A stretch of DNA of 64,000 nt from NCBI GenBank assembly GCA_948567375.1, contig OX419755.1:61081945-61145944 (forward strand), in the 5' to 3' direction. This stretch comes from Lunularia cruciata. Its lineage: Eukaryota; Streptophyta; Marchantiopsida; Lunulariales; Lunulariaceae. The position numbers were made by a program, and so were the translations under genes. This document shows positions 46,422 to 60,058 of the stretch, piece after piece. Numbering within the stretch: the first letter of the stretch is position 1; every line of letters begins with the position of its first letter. The notes below the pieces were generated by a model. The model was not told where the DNA came from. It ran no database searches and saw only the letters and a list, made by a program, of their open reading frames with translations.

Positions 46422-47356
46422 AACTAGTTCATGGAATCTTAGCCAAATAAAGCATGAGATTGTTTTAATTTATGAGTAGAACGGTAATGCATTATCTTAA
46501 TTTATGAGTAGAACAGTAATGCGTTATCTGTTGACCATGAAGATCTGGAATTAATAGAGTAAAAAAAGATTCACCAAATCTTTTATAAAACAATCGCAAG
46601 TCTCTCCTACTTTTGAGTCTCTATGACTTTAATTGCCATGCTTTATCAACCTTGATATTTGAGCTTATTCCCAAAATAGATCGAGTTCCAAACTCACAAT
46701 CCTTCATGAGGAACATTATGTAAGGAATGAGGGCAGAATTGATTATAAAATATGTGTAACGATACAACTATTTGATGTTTTGGTTGCAGCTAGAATCTTT
46801 TATTGTATAGATGCGACTTTTTCGTTTAAGGCTTTTGAGCGTTTGACTCTTTTCATAGTCCCAGTCTTCAGTAGAGTCTCCTTACATTGTTGTTCTAAAC
46901 CTTGATTCGTTTCTTAAGACTCCCTACAACAGAAACAACTTATGTGGAAATGTCGCAACGGACAAGACTGTAGGCGCAAATTTGAAGCTAATCATGGAGG
47001 TTATTTACGTTAGTGACTATTCCTTCAATAATCCGCACGTGAGGTTGTTGGAACTTCTTCTCAAATAAAGTCCTCATCTCTGAACTAAAAATGATCCGGC
47101 ATTCTTCATAAAGAGTCAAGTCAAACACCTTTCCACTACATAATCTAAGACATATGTCTTCTTGTGGAAATTCGCAAGACGTGGTTGCCACTTGGCGTCC
47201 ATACTTTTGTTCTGGCTTGAAAATAGATCATTCTAAACGTAAACCCTATGCTCAAAAGGTCAATGTCTCTACTCCATTGACTCTGAATACGATTTGTTTT
47301 TGTCAAGCTTAATCAGTTGACTTTAAGAGCAAACTCGCTGATTGATACTTTGGAGA

Positions 47357-47376
47357 GTCAGTCAGTCAGTCAGTCA
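47357..47376. repeat. (GTCA)5 microsatellite
   Basis: Five uninterrupted GTCA units. Confidence 0.95.
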
Positions 47377-48616
47377 GGCTTGAGGCATAGAATCCTGGGC
47401 TTGACGAGGTCATACAGAAGAGAAGAGACGTAACAGTTGTCCTTTTGTGGACTGTGGTTAGCTGTCTGTACTGTGGTAAGCTTTCGTACCCTCCTCATGA
47501 AGTTATGCACGAATCCGGTATTCTCGCCTTATCGATCCTTAGAACGTGAAGAATAAGATGTTCTTCTCTACGAGTTTTCTTCATCAAGACACCAACTAAA
47601 GCAAAAGCTCGTTCAGTACAAAACTAACTGAATTGCACATGATCACGGTTTGCCAGTTCAATACGAATTGATCGTATGATAATGAAGTATGGGATGCTTC
47701 ATACAGTATATTTCTAAGAAGATATCGGTAGAGTGAAAATACAGCTCACGTGTCGGGAAGGAAGTCAAGGTGGACGGACGGTGGCTTCTGCCTTACAAGT
47801 CGTTCTTCCATGTTCGAATTGCTCTAGTTACTGGAATTGATAGTTGATGATATGATTGAAGGGAGGAGCGGACGATGAGACGATGGCTACAGAAAAAATG
47901 TGGTGGTGGTAAGGCAGTCGCGTGGACCGCATCCATCCAATAAATGAAGCGAGAAAAGGGATCGATGGATGGAAGGATTGGGGCAATATGGGAAAAGTAC
48001 GTGGTGAAGGGATTTGGAGCCTTTTCAGCCTTTCATGTTGGGAAAGCTAAGCAAAGCAGTGCAAGGATGGGATGCAAATTCTTCTTCGCCTCGGTCCGTC
48101 GTGGAGTTCAAGAGTGTAGCGTGATTTATTCCAAGGTAGAGGACGTGCACGTCAGTGTCATGTCTACTGTGTTGTCCTCCCTCATCCTCTTGTTAACACT
48201 CGCTCCTCTCGTCTGAACTTTGAGGCGAAGCAGAATTCCGACATCGAGCACCTTTTATCGTGGTGGAGGGATCGGCTTCACGCCTCCGCTCGTTAGTGCA
48301 TTTATTAAACCTAGGCTTTTCTATATAAGAAGAAAAGGAAAGGGGATCTACGCAATGTGAGACCTATGATTGCAAAGTCAGATCTGACATCACACTTGCT
48401 GCTGGGAAGCAAGCGAGTGTGCGTCCTATCTCTGGAGGTTCTCATGAATAAATTACTGTTGTAATGCTGGAGAAGAAGGTAGCCATTCCAGGTCGTCAGA
48501 TTAGCATAAGTAAGTTATAGCACCAGTTGTAGTAGGGGCACTGTAGGTGTAAGTCGTACTGTCATTTGCCTCATTCAGGATCTTAAATCGACTGTGTTCC
48601 CAAGCCAGCGGGGCGA

Positions 48617-48635
48617 GGGGGGGGGGGGGGGGGGG
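48617..48635. repeat. poly(G) run of 19, followed by CGCGCGC
   Basis: Nineteen consecutive G, an unusual homopolymer for nuclear DNA and prone to sequencing-length error or quadruplex formation. Confidence 0.9.
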
Positions 48636-51600
48636 CGCGCGATGGAGTCAGCGCCTACAACTTGAACACATGAACACATAAGCCAAGCAGAGGAAGCATC
48701 AGAACTGTAGTCCATTAGTGCTTTCTCTCTGATGCAATTCCAATGTAACCATTTCCCCTATACCGCGACGGCGCATCACATCCTATCCCACCCACAGCCA
48801 AAAGTCATGCCAACCGAATGGCAGCTACATTACGTAGGTCCACCAGCGCAGCAACGTTCACTCCCAGCTGTAGCTTCGATCAAGCACGTGTATGTCGTAG
48901 TAGTCGTCCCGTCCTAGCATCCTGCTGTGATCACTGTGGACCATGTCCAAATCGGGGCAAGCGGTCAGGAGCTATCCTATGATACTATCCACCGCCTTTC
49001 TACTTCACCTTTTCCACGTAAGAGCTCCTTCGCTCTCTTCCCCTGCAGTGCAATACACTACCCTACAATCCATGTTGTTGTAACACAGTAATAGTTTTCC
49101 GAAACTATTACTAGGTTGGAACTTAACAATCGTTGTGAAAGTGCGTGGATCGATTGCTGACGATGTCCTTGGACGCCCAGCACTACCAAAGCCACGGCTC
49201 CCGCTCTTCAACCTCTAAACATTTCTCCGTCTTCCACTCCATATTCATTCTCCCCTGCTTTCTTCACACACACATTTCTCCTAGTGTGACCCCACCCCAC
49301 ACCTCCTCGTCGCAGGCACGGCAGGGCAGAAACAGCGGGAGACCTGGCGAAACCCCACTCACGACCCGGTCCACGATCCCAAGTCCTTGGGACGGGCCTG
49401 GGACCTGGTCGACGTTCCCGGAGCTACATCTGTCTCCATTTTCGACCGCTATCTCATCCCCTCGTTACTTATCCTCTCCGGGCATCTAGTGTACGTTCAC
49501 CAGCCTGGCCATACATCCATCCATTCCCATAAGTGGGACCCGTCTCAATTGCTGTAGTTGTTTGTCATGATCCTGTCCTTGACCCCTGCCCCCTGAAATG
49601 TCTTACCTCTCCTCTACCGTATACTGTAGCCTGCTTCTTTTAGAAACCAAACCATTACTCCTCTTCAGTTGGCTAGTTGAAATAGCAGCATGAGGATTAA
49701 GGGAGAGCTTAAGTTAATCACAATTCAGAAGCTTCAAAGACAGAGTAAACGCACAAGGAAGTCATCAAGTCATACAGGAATACAAGCGTTAGTTTCAATA
49801 GCATCGGAATGAGAAATATTACATCTAAATATATCAGGAGCTCTAAAGTAAATATCTATCGAGTTTGTAAAATTAGATTTCAGAATATAATAAATTTATT
49901 AGTATTAAAGAGGATGCTTGTTTACCATTTGATGTGCCTCTGGGTGAGCTCCGCACTACAAATTCTCCTAGGTAGGCTGATGCAATACCTACTATCCATC
50001 TCGCCCCGGTGTACTTTTGGTGCCTATTAGGTTCGAGTTTTTCTTCATAGAGTAAAAGGATATTTAGAAAAATTAAATTTAACTTCCACACATTCTAAGG
50101 ATTTTCAAAGAACACAGCAAATGCAAGATTTGATTTGTTGATTGGGAACTATTTTGGACGCGGAATGAAAATTGAACTCCATGACTGCAGATATGCATTT
50201 TTCCTCTGTTACCCACACCGTTTCTGGATTTTAACGGATCTTGTCTTCTTACCGGGGCAGTTTAGTTAAACTTAAACGCCGTGATACTTTTTTGCATCAC
50301 TCATTGCTTGACAGAAATCTTTAAGGCCAAATATCTTGCCCACTTTACCAATTCCTCAAGCACAACATGCCACTGAGGAAAGACCTTTTGTTCAAAGTAT
50401 GGGAACCGTACAAAATGTGGGTTCCTCCAGCGAACTCTACCATTAGTAAGATTGGCCATTTCGAATTGGGAAACTGTAAACCCACCTCACCTTTTGTTCT
50501 CATCCACCTCACCTTTCCTTTCGTAACATTTCGAGCCAATCAGATTCATTAACCGTGTGAAATTGATCGTTGTCGTGACATGGTCATAGGATTTCTACAT
50601 CGGTTTCTAGCATTGTAGCCAAGTGCATAGCATAGCGAGAGTGATTCGATTGGTTTATTTGCATCTGTATAGTATCCGTAGAGGGGTGAGGTCGATGAAT
50701 AGGAGGTGAGATGGGTTTACAATTTCCCTTTCAAATGATCTCCAGGCATTGAATTTTCTGCTAAATAAAAAGGTGATGTGTGACTCCACTATAGTTATTC
50801 AAATTAACAAAAAAACGGAAGCTTGAGGATGAGGAATTAAGACGAAGGTATTGTTAGCTTGTTAGACCTCAAGCACGTTGTTGAGCGAGGGCAACGTAAG
50901 ATTTATTCTTTGAATCTTGAGTTAGGCAAGATGTTGTATGAGTCTTGATTAAAGTTTGTGTGATAGTTTCTTCAAATATTTACTTAAATATTCATTGAGA
51001 AGAATAACGTTTTTATTCTATTTATCAAAATATTTGTGAATAGAATTTATTTGACTCATATAAAAAAGAAAATTACATGATATAGTTCATAAGAACCCAA
51101 GTGAACTGTGAGTTGAAGGTGATTAAAATTTAATCAGTTGTTTGTTGGAGCAAGTGCTCAGACATCTATCCACGTTGCTCTTTTAAACAGCTACACTATA
51201 TCAAATTATATCAAACTATACCATATCAAATTGTCTAATAGTATCATACTGGAAAATAACACTATATATATTGGATGTTGTGTAACCTTTGAGTGCTGTT
51301 TCCTGTACTATCTATTCCCCCATATAAACAGGTTTCTCTAGGACGTAATAAAGTGAAGTGAAAAAAAATAAAATTAATAAGTGATATTCTACATACGTTT
51401 GTTTGGATATAATGAGTGTCATTTCACGTTAAATGTTTCTCTCAAAAATTACACGTATTATAGGTTAAAGAAAGTCTAATTGTTGGTCAAAATATATACT
51501 CAATCCATCTTTTATTGATGTAGAACAAATAACCACATACTTAAAAAGTTTGATAAAGAATGCATAGTGGCGCAGAACGATGCTTTTTCATAATTGTGTA

Positions 51601-53496
51601 GAAAGAACTTACCCGGTCTCGGAAAAGATCCTGCTACAATTTTCTAATAAAAAAGGACCAATGTCGTGGATTACATTTCTTGAGGTGTCCTGCGCTATAA
51701 ACCGGACATACTTCTGAATTTTGTGGAATATGATGCAACTTGATTAGAAATTCAGATTTTTCTGCTTACTTTTCATTTAAGAAAACGAATATGTTCATCG
51801 TCCATTCAGTGCAACGGTCGAAAGTATAGCACGTTTACACATCTGTGTGAACCAAATTATACTCTAAATAAGTGCAATAGATCCCTATAACACATTCAGT
51901 AGGGACAATTCCGGAGAAGAGTTCTTAAATATTTGCTTATAAAGTATCTATAGTGAAAATATCTCCAAAGCGGTTTCGCTGCTATGTATAGTTTATACAA
52001 ATTCAGGGACATTTTTCATTAGTCTTCGACTAAGTGACCTGGGTTTCTCCCATAAGTTCAATGATCGTTATCATAAACTGACAATCAGGTTACTTGGTGA
52101 TATCTATGGCGTTTATAAAAGGATGTCGTGTTTTCTTCACCAGTTATCTAGCTTGTATTAATTTTAATTTCCCGTATTGAATATATAACTTGCAATTATT
52201 CGTATCTTTTATCCCGAGCTGTAAAATCTAGTGTATGCACATACATACTATACTTCTCGCTTGAATAATCCAACCTTTAATTTAAAGACAATGCAACCAA
52301 AGAGTTTCTAAGAAAGCTTAACTTGCATAATTGCTTATCTCGAGACGAGGGACGGACTGTATCATCAAATTCGTGAACATGAAAATTAAGCATCTGATGT
52401 TTGTATGCAAATGAAAGTTTTTCTCGGACTTCCTTGATGAACTACAGTAGATGAAACTCGAAACGAATGAACTGAGATGCAATGGTAGGTCACCGAATCT
52501 CTCATGATCTCAAGTAAGACGTGCGGGTAAATGAACAGTCTGAGGTAATGTACCTTGGTTGGTAGGTTAAGGCCGTCATGTGGCTATCCAGTTGTCAAAC
52601 GATGTGCATATTTTAATGCCCACACGAACCGTGGTGAAGGTCAGAGGTTGACTTGGGTCGGGTTGGAATTATTAGTAATGGATGAAGAGAAACCGGGACC
52701 GGATACCGGTACAGCGTGGACGGAGCGGAGGAGTCCGTCACAAGGGGCAAAGAACGAGGCGGTAGGGGAAGACGAAGGGGAGGGGAAGAGACCACCCGGA
52801 ACCAAATCTGGTGTGAATCGAGTCGGGAGAAAGAGAAATTCTATGGCGCGAACATTTATGGAGCAGATCGAGTACAGATTTGCCTCATACACCCTTGTAT
52901 TACAGAGATCAGTCTGGCGGAGCGGGTGTGAAGGGCTGCGATGATTGCAGGAGTTGTAGCGAAGTGGACATGAGCAAGAAATGTTGGAATGATGTCAATC
53001 GAGTAGCGAAATCAATCTGTCAACCAATCGTGAATTGCTTCGCTGCTGCTGGTCACGGTTCGCGAAGAAGGTGGGGGGTCTTTCGGATGTGATGGTGGTG
53101 GAATGCTCGAAGCCTTGGTAAGCAGCGCTTCTACAGATCACGTGGTATGAAATTCCTTGTCACTGCGTCGTCCTGAATAATATTATGTCTGGCTGTGCTG
53201 AGGCTGATGGATGGATGGGCAAATGTACACCTGGAGAATAAAAATGATAGTAATACTGTACACCATACCTTCTTGCTCATGCAATCTCATCCACGCCGAC
53301 GAGTAAGTGAGAAACAGGCTATGTTCTTCTTCCATAAGGGCTTTTATGGGGAGGACGCCAATCTTCTCTTTTGGCATGCGCGCAGGTCAGAAGGAATGAA
53401 GAGGGGGGAATGGGTACACTAACAAATATCAGTCCTTCTGTCTAATTTGAGTATTGCCAGAGCGTTCCAAGGATTTATGATACGCAGATCTGGAGA

Positions 53497-53540
53497 GGAG
53501 AAGAAGAGGAAGGAGAAGAAGAAGAAGAAGAAGAAGAAAA
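53497..53540. repeat. (GAA)n purine tract upstream of the DUF3133 gene
   Basis: Interrupted GAGGAGAAGAAG then pure GAA units, about 230 bp upstream of the start codon. A similar CTT-rich tract is at about 53966-53990 inside intron 1. GAA/CTT tracts are common near plant 5' UTRs. Confidence 0.9.
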
Positions 53541-53765
53541 TGAGGAGGGGATAGAGCAATCTCTCGGGGCTTAAATCGAGACGTAGAAAGATGGATGGCT
53601 AGATAGATAGGCTGGATGACTGGCTGGTTCTCATCAACAGATTTTGAGTGAGTGGAACATTGAATTGACGACGCGCATGTGGTGCTTGCATCCTTCAGGG
53701 AGGAGTTGGGCATGAGACATAAGAACTCCATCTCTAGGACCGAGCAACAAAAACCGGGTTTCACA

Positions 53766-56700
53766 ATGCCCGCCAGGATTGTTCAGTGCCCGAAATGCAG
53801 AGCTCTACTCCAAGAACCACCTCCGGGCAACCCCTATTACCAATGCGGGAACTGCTCCACAACCCTTCAAGGTTCGTTCAGTTTACTTTTACTTCATTCA
53901 CCACACGGTTCTGCACGTTTATTCGTCGTGGACGACGAATAAACGAGGAAGAATCATGTCTTGTTGTGCTTCTTCTTCTTCTTCTTTTTCGTCGCGTCAG
54001 GATTTTGTCAGAAAGAGCCGCTACCGTAACTTAACTTACATACTGTTTGCGCTGTACGGTTTCACTTGGGGGAGGGAGGACTTTTCTCTAAGACAGTGTA
54101 CTGTAGTCGTCATAGTTTATATTAATACCGCCAGTGGGGTATGCATCTGTTCGCCTCGAATGAGTTCCTTCTTCTGTGGAGATCGATCCTTCCCAATCCA
54201 GTCCACGTGGTCGATTCTGATATACATATACGATACGTTCGTTCGTTTGTGACGTGAACGGAACAGCTAAGCATGCCACAGTCGACTCTTCCTCTGCTTC
54301 GGTGGTGGATGAGCGGACGAGGGGAAGTAGTAGCAGAAGTTCTACTACTACCAAGTCGGAATCGTCGTCGGGAGAAATGAATGAGAGAGTTGTGGATGAT
54401 GACGGGTCTACATCAGCAGCGTCATGGTCGCCTAGTAGGAAAGATTCTTTGTGTTGTGGTAGTAAAGGAGGAAGAGGAGTGCCCGAAAGACTTCCACAAC
54501 GACGACGTGGAGGAGGAGTATGTGAAACAATTGTGAAGCAAATAAGCTCTGGTGCTGCTGCTGAGATGCAATCTGATCAGGGAGGAGGATACAACAACAC
54601 TAGTGGTAGTAGTAGTAATATTAGGGATCGTCGAGGAGGAGGAGGAGGGCCTCCGGTGGTGCAGCACTCACACGACGATAAAATACTGTCGTACATGCAG
54701 TTGATGAGAAACGAGGACCTGGATTCGACGCAGGTTGCGTTAGAAAGTTCCTCGGGAGCTGATTACATCAGTAGAAGAGGTTCGAAGCATCAGCAGGAGG
54801 CCGCGGTACCGCCTGGAGGAGGAGGAAGGTGGTCTTCCCCCGGGGGAGGAGGAGGAGGAGCCGCAGCAGATTCTTCATTCGATGGATACAGTCACCAACA
54901 GCGCCCGCCGGGTAGAGCAAACCATAATGGAAGCGATGTAGCTTTCCGACCTCAGCCGGGTAATTCCATCTTGAAAGGAGGAGAGTTTCAAAGACAGCAG
55001 TCGAGTTCACAGCTCACACAACAAAGTAGTATATATGAGACGAAGGAGGTACCTGACATGACTAGTACTACTATTACTCCTCCTGCTTCAGCATCAGGGA
55101 GAATTATGAAGCTCAGGTGGGAAACACGTCCAGAAAGTGTAGAAGAGCATCAAATTTCCGCGGGGGCAGAAGTAATGAACAGGGGAGGAACAGGTAACGA
55201 GGATCGACCTCATGAAGATCGCCAATCCATGAAGGAAACAACTTCCACGGAGAGAAACTGGAGGGTGCTTGGTAGTCGACGGCAGGACAGACGGAATAGT
55301 GATGAGAGGAATGTACAGTTTCACCTTTCACGCACTCAGTCAGACGGGTCCGAAAAAAGCTGTGACATGTATGACAATCCTGCCTATACCGGAGACTACG
55401 AGAAGAGCGAAACCTCGTCGACCATGGACGATGTGGATACCAGTGAGGGAGTGGGCGGGGGCCGCTTTTCGCCTCCTCCTGATTTGCGTCTACCGCGGGA
55501 TCTGCGCGCAGGCATTGCCAAATCTCGTCCCAATCTGCCAAGGTCAAATCCCCCAGGCACTAGCGGAAGAAGTAACAGTAGTGTCTATTCTGAGGAGAGC
55601 AATCCTCGCACCGCTCAGACGCCGACAGAACTGGACACTTTGGACAACAATCCTCCACTCCAATTCGAGAATCTAACTCGCGATAGTCGGAGGCAGAGTA
55701 GCTTTGATGCTGCCCAACTCAATGGACCACGGGGTGGTGGTTTTGGAAGTACCAGCAGCGCCAATAGCTCTCCCGGTGTTCCGGCCCCGGAGCCAGGTTC
55801 GTTGCGGAAATCATCTAGTGGTGATTTTATGGGCATGACCGCAGAGCATGGGCAGATGCACAACAGGGGCTCATCTGATCCTGGGACCAGCTTGCAGCAA
55901 GCCAATGCTCGCCCCCCACCCCAGCAGCTACCCTACCAACAACAACAACAGTGGGTAAACAGGCTTGTGCAACAACAAACTTTAAGTCCTTCGGGTTCTT
56001 TCTCAAAGAGCTCTCCAAGTGCTCGCCCACCAACGCACGTACCGTGGTCTCAAAATACATCGGGATCGAACCTACCCTCTCAAGTAGAAGCTCCCAATTC
56101 TTCTCGGCCTCCATACGGTAACTCTTTTTCAGTACAACAATCAAACCATCCTCCGACGAACGAAATGCTAGATTCAGCAAGCGCACTGACCCAAGTCCCA
56201 CCTAAACAGGGAATTTATCCTTCTTTGCCTCCACCGGGTTCTCTGCCACATGTGTCGTGCCAATATTGCCGAACACTACTTGCCGTGCCACCCAACCTTC
56301 CAGCTCCAAAGAAAAATTTGCAGAAGATACGATGCGGGGCGTGTAATAGGATCTTGACATTTTCCGTCCCACAGCCTTTGGATTCGTCTATTTCTAGGTC
56401 TGAGGTTCAGCAGCTAGGACAGTCTTTGTTTGCTTCCAGTCCCGACGCTCAAATAGATATCAATCCAGGTTACAGGGCGCGTGGGAGATCCATGAGCTCT
56501 GCCTCTGATGAACCGAGAAGAAGTGGACGCAGGTTCTCAGATTTATCTGATAGGAGTCACACCATCACGAGAAACGACTCCCTGGGTAGCAGTGAAATGC
56601 CCTCAGATGACGAGCTAGTGGAGAGAGCCCGATTGATGAAACTTGATTCCTTTTCTACGCCGAGTTCTGATACAGCAAGCTACTCCGAAGGATCACCATC

Positions 56701-58510
56701 ACGTTTTGGGCGCTCGTCACCTGGTCCTCTGTACCCAAAAGCTGCAGGCTCTTGCAGACTCCAACCAGAGGAGAGAACTCGTTTTGCGAATCACCTAGGA
56801 CCAGGGGTTAAGCGCCTCGAAGACCATGTTACAAGCAGTGACTCCGAGAGCGAGTCACTTCATCACCATTTGCCATCCGTCAGGTCCCCTACGATGGAAG
56901 GACTTCATCATCATGGGCACAGCAATTCTCCTACTAGAAATTTAAATTCTCCGCCAACACATTTGAATTCGCCCTCCTCTGTTCATGTCACGGGAGAGCA
57001 CAAAGAGGCGGTGCACGAGCAACCGAAGCTTCTGAACATCGCTATGAAGGGGATCAGCAAGATCCGAGAGCTCACTCACAAGACCCGAAGCAAAGTTAAT
57101 GTAAATGGCATCGCGATCGCGGAACCAGTTGTGAAGAAGGCAGAACTACAGGCGGGGCCCATCCAACCGGGCCACTACTGGTAAGCACCGTTTGCCTGTA
57201 CTCTGAGAGCTACTTTTAGCAGATCCCTCTTATCATCCTAGTTGTTTCATGTTCATATGTCCCTTGCAATCTCACAACTTATGTATTACACCATAGACAA
57301 CCATTGGAAGCACCTTGCTGCTAACCCCTGTATGAAGAAATAGGCATGCTTACCTCTCTATGTAACGGACAGTTATGAGAATTTTCACTGTGTTACTGTC
57401 CAATGTCAGAGTCAATACGGTCAGACTTGGGTATGGAACTGGGTTGTTTACAACGGATTCTATATTCTATTACTCAATATGTTTCCTGCAATCTCACATC
57501 ATTGAACAAATCTGAGTCGGGAATGTCACCTGACTGTCGTGTACCTTGTGCACTTTCTCCTTTCCTCAGGTATGACAGTCAAGCCGGATTCTGGGGTGTA
57601 GCTGGAGGACCATGTCTTGGCATCATACCTGTGAGTGATGATTTTTGGGGGTTGAGCTTCTTGTGTATGTATAAGAACACAGCCAAGAACATATATCTTT
57701 TTAGTCATAGGCTGTGTCGTTCCTAAAGTTATGCATTGTGGTTCTGCAGCCCTTTATCGAGGAGCTGAATTTTCCAATGCCAAAAGATTGTGCTTGTGGT
57801 AAAACTGGCATCTTAGTGAATGGAAGGGAGCTTCACAATAAGGACCTTGAAATACTGGTACAGCGTGGACTTCCTACCCAACCAGGGAGGGCCTACAGGA
57901 TAGAGATAGATGGAAAAGTTGTGGATGAACAAGGGACAGTGATCAAATCTCTCGGACGACTCGCGCCTACGTAAGATGCCTCTAACTCCGTTCTCTTAGA
58001 TTTATTAATAAACGAAATACTTGTGAAAAAGCTGAGAAAGTAACTGTTCTATCTACTCTTTTTAGAATCTGACAACTTCCCGTTCGTCAAGCTTCATTTC
58101 ACGTCTCCCTTTCCGGTTCCTTGCATCATAATCATAAACTGAATGGCAAAGTCTTTCGGAACTCTTTCCTCTCTGCATTGGTCTCTTCTATTCGCCGCAC
58201 CGCTTGCACAAGCGCTTACATTTTCTCTTTATGCTTGTCCTTGTTATTGGCGGTCGAAAATTAGTTGTTTGAGATTGTTCGTATTTTTCATAAAAGGAAA
58301 CTTAGTAGTTATAGCTTGTCCTAGTTAGTTGCAGAATATACTTTAAGTGGATATCCCTGCAAAATTTGCTGCAGGCTGCAGTAACGCCTATTAAGAGACT
58401 TCGAAGGCACAGTTGTCCGTAGTGCATCATCTGACACTTGCTTGTATAACTTTTTTATCATCAGGTTAGAGGAAAGAGGACGTGGAGGAGGCATGTACCC
58501 GAGAGCTTGA
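53766..58510 (+). CDS. DUF3133 zinc-ribbon / extra-large-G-like protein (EDR4 superfamily)
   Basis: Exons: 53766-53871, 54267-57180, 57570-57630, 57750-57970, 58465-58510; 3348 nt, 1115 residues, phases agree. The N-terminus (MPARIVQCPKCRALLQEPPP) is a zinc ribbon with Cys8, Cys11, Cys27 and Cys30, as at the start of Arabidopsis EDR4-like proteins. Residues 40-690 are low-complexity Ser, Gly, Gln, Pro and are probably disordered. The DUF3133 zinc ribbon follows with Cys700, Cys703, Cys725 and Cys728 (CQYC, CGAC). The C-terminal ~110 residues hold GHYWYDSQAGFWG, GPCLGIIPPFIEE and VNGREL, the block shared with the N-terminal half of extra-large G proteins. From memory, Arabidopsis At3g61670 and At2g46380 carry the extra-large G-like label. 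EDR4 acts in defence and membrane traffic; the role here is inferred only. No stops or frameshifts. The 2.9-kb second exon is striking. Start chosen for the conserved MxxxxVxCPKC opening. Confidence 0.9.
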
Positions 58511-58734
58511 CAGGAGCTGGAACAGAAGCTAGTACTTGATACACTTTAGGATTCAAGCACAGCCTTCCCAGCTTGCCGCGATTGTGCGGCTACTTTATGT
58601 ACTTATAGGCTGGACTTGAAATGGTGATGAGCATTAAAGAGGGATTTTATTACACATAACGTGTCGTTCTACCACCAAGCAGTAGACAATAGATGAAATT
58701 GTTCCGCTAACTTCCACTCTTATGTTTGAGTACC

Positions 58735-59956
58735 ATGGCCCAGTCGATTCCTAATAGACGAAATCCACGAGCTTCAAGACTACCACGTTACCTCGTCGTA
58801 GGGTCCATGTGAGTTCCTTTTTGCCTACCATCTCCAGTTTCCTGCGTCTCTTACCATCAAACTCTTAGGTTCTGCTCAGAAACGCCGAGAACGAACTCTG
58901 CCAGTGTTGACAACGGTAAAGGTGTGACGATCCAGCGGCTCTACTCATTTCAATATACTAGTATTTGGGAACAAGGCTTTCTGCTCGATATGTAAATGTC
59001 CAGCATTTGAGTCTTCGAGTGTAAAGATCACAAGGGTCCAGAGGCACTACTCAATCCAGTCTACCAAGTCTTTTGAAGCGAGGTTTCCTGCCAGTAGTCA
59101 CTATATGTGAATGACCAAAATTGTAGTCTTGGAGCGTAGGAATATAATGACTGTCTGTGAATCGTGGTGCAACCACTTACATATACTAACTCTACGGATT
59201 TTCGTTTGCAGGTAGGACTCTTCTTTTGACGCCGCCGCAGAGCGACAATTTGCATAAAAGCAAGTCTTTCTTCAGGGCTTGGATTTAAGGTTGACCTGAT
59301 CACGAGTTCTGAGTCAGGCCATGAGTGAAGATGGATTTAGCTTGAAAAGGTCGAGTGAAGTCTATCTTGAACAGGCTATCTAGTATTTCTTGCGTAATCG
59401 AAGCTTTTGGTACCACCCCCATGTTTGTTCCCACTAAAAATAAGTCAGCGTTTTACCACCATCTGCAGTGCTAGAGTACTGTCCTTCGTGTTTGCTGAAC
59501 ATGAGAGTCGTTGTTACACATCGCCTGATTTCTTATGCATAAGATGCAAAGGGAAAGAGCTGTATAACAGGCTGAAGTCGTTTGGTCTTTCACATGGCGA
59601 AGAAGCTCCGAATAAAGAAATTGGTTTTCGCATCAAGTTGTCTCATGGCACCCACTTGACAAAAGTACAGTGATTTGGCCTGCATTACTAGTGTTAGCTG
59701 TTCCTTTCCTTATGTCACAATTGTATGGCAATTAATGGGTTATTCTTCGCAGGATCTGCTGCAGCGGATTTCGCTAGTGATGGGGAAAGAGAGTAGCTGG
59801 TTTATTTTGCGCACCACTGATTTGGAAATCGTGAACTTTGGGCGTAAGAAAATTTTTTATCGCGCAGAAACTCCGATTGCGTCTCACCACTTGCTCTACA
59901 CGCGTAATCCACACGCGTTGAAGGCCCGTGGTTGTTTTGTGAACAGGGCGTCTTGA
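58735..59956 (+). CDS. unrecognised multi-exon gene, possible organelle-targeted product
   Basis: The ATG at 58735 is in strong context (ACCATGGCC). Exon 1 is 58735-58808 (donor GTGAGT), and 58869-58915 is a likely exon 2. Together they begin MAQSIPNRRNPRASRLPRYL, rich in Arg and Ser and poor in acidic residues, like a mitochondrial or plastid presequence. The last two exons are well supported: 59469-59664 (after CATCTGCAG, donor GTACAG) and 59753-59956 (after TTCTTCGCAG, ending TGA). Their joined frame gives 132 residues including GFRIKLSHGTHLTK|DLLQRI, then HHLLYTRNPHALKARGCFVN. Exons between 58916 and 59468 are not resolved; one may begin at 59218. I do not recognise the family. It starts 225 bp after the DUF3133 stop on the same strand. 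Confidence 0.5.
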
Positions 59957-60058
59957 TCTCAAATGAGTTTTCATACACGTAAACATTTCATATGAAGTCT
60001 GAAGCATTTGTTCGTTCAAAATGTTGAAGCCATCTTCATTTGCTATCTCGAATATGAG

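Larger units (their letters stand above)
46422..53496. other. intergenic region, no gene recognised
   Basis: Two parts differ. 46.4-47.3 and 49.7-52.5 kb are AT-rich. 47.7-49.6 and 52.55-53.1 kb are GC-richer with several medium frames (47944-48216, 49145-49489, 52555-52944), none with a recognised motif. A TATA-like TCTATATAAG at 48320-48329 could mark a promoter of an unseen or non-coding transcript. Confidence 0.4.

Noticed and set aside
52555..52944. 129-codon plus-strand frame upstream of the DUF3133 gene
   Set aside because: Several frames of similar length overlap it on both strands in a GC-richer stretch, and no motif was found. It is not supported as a gene.
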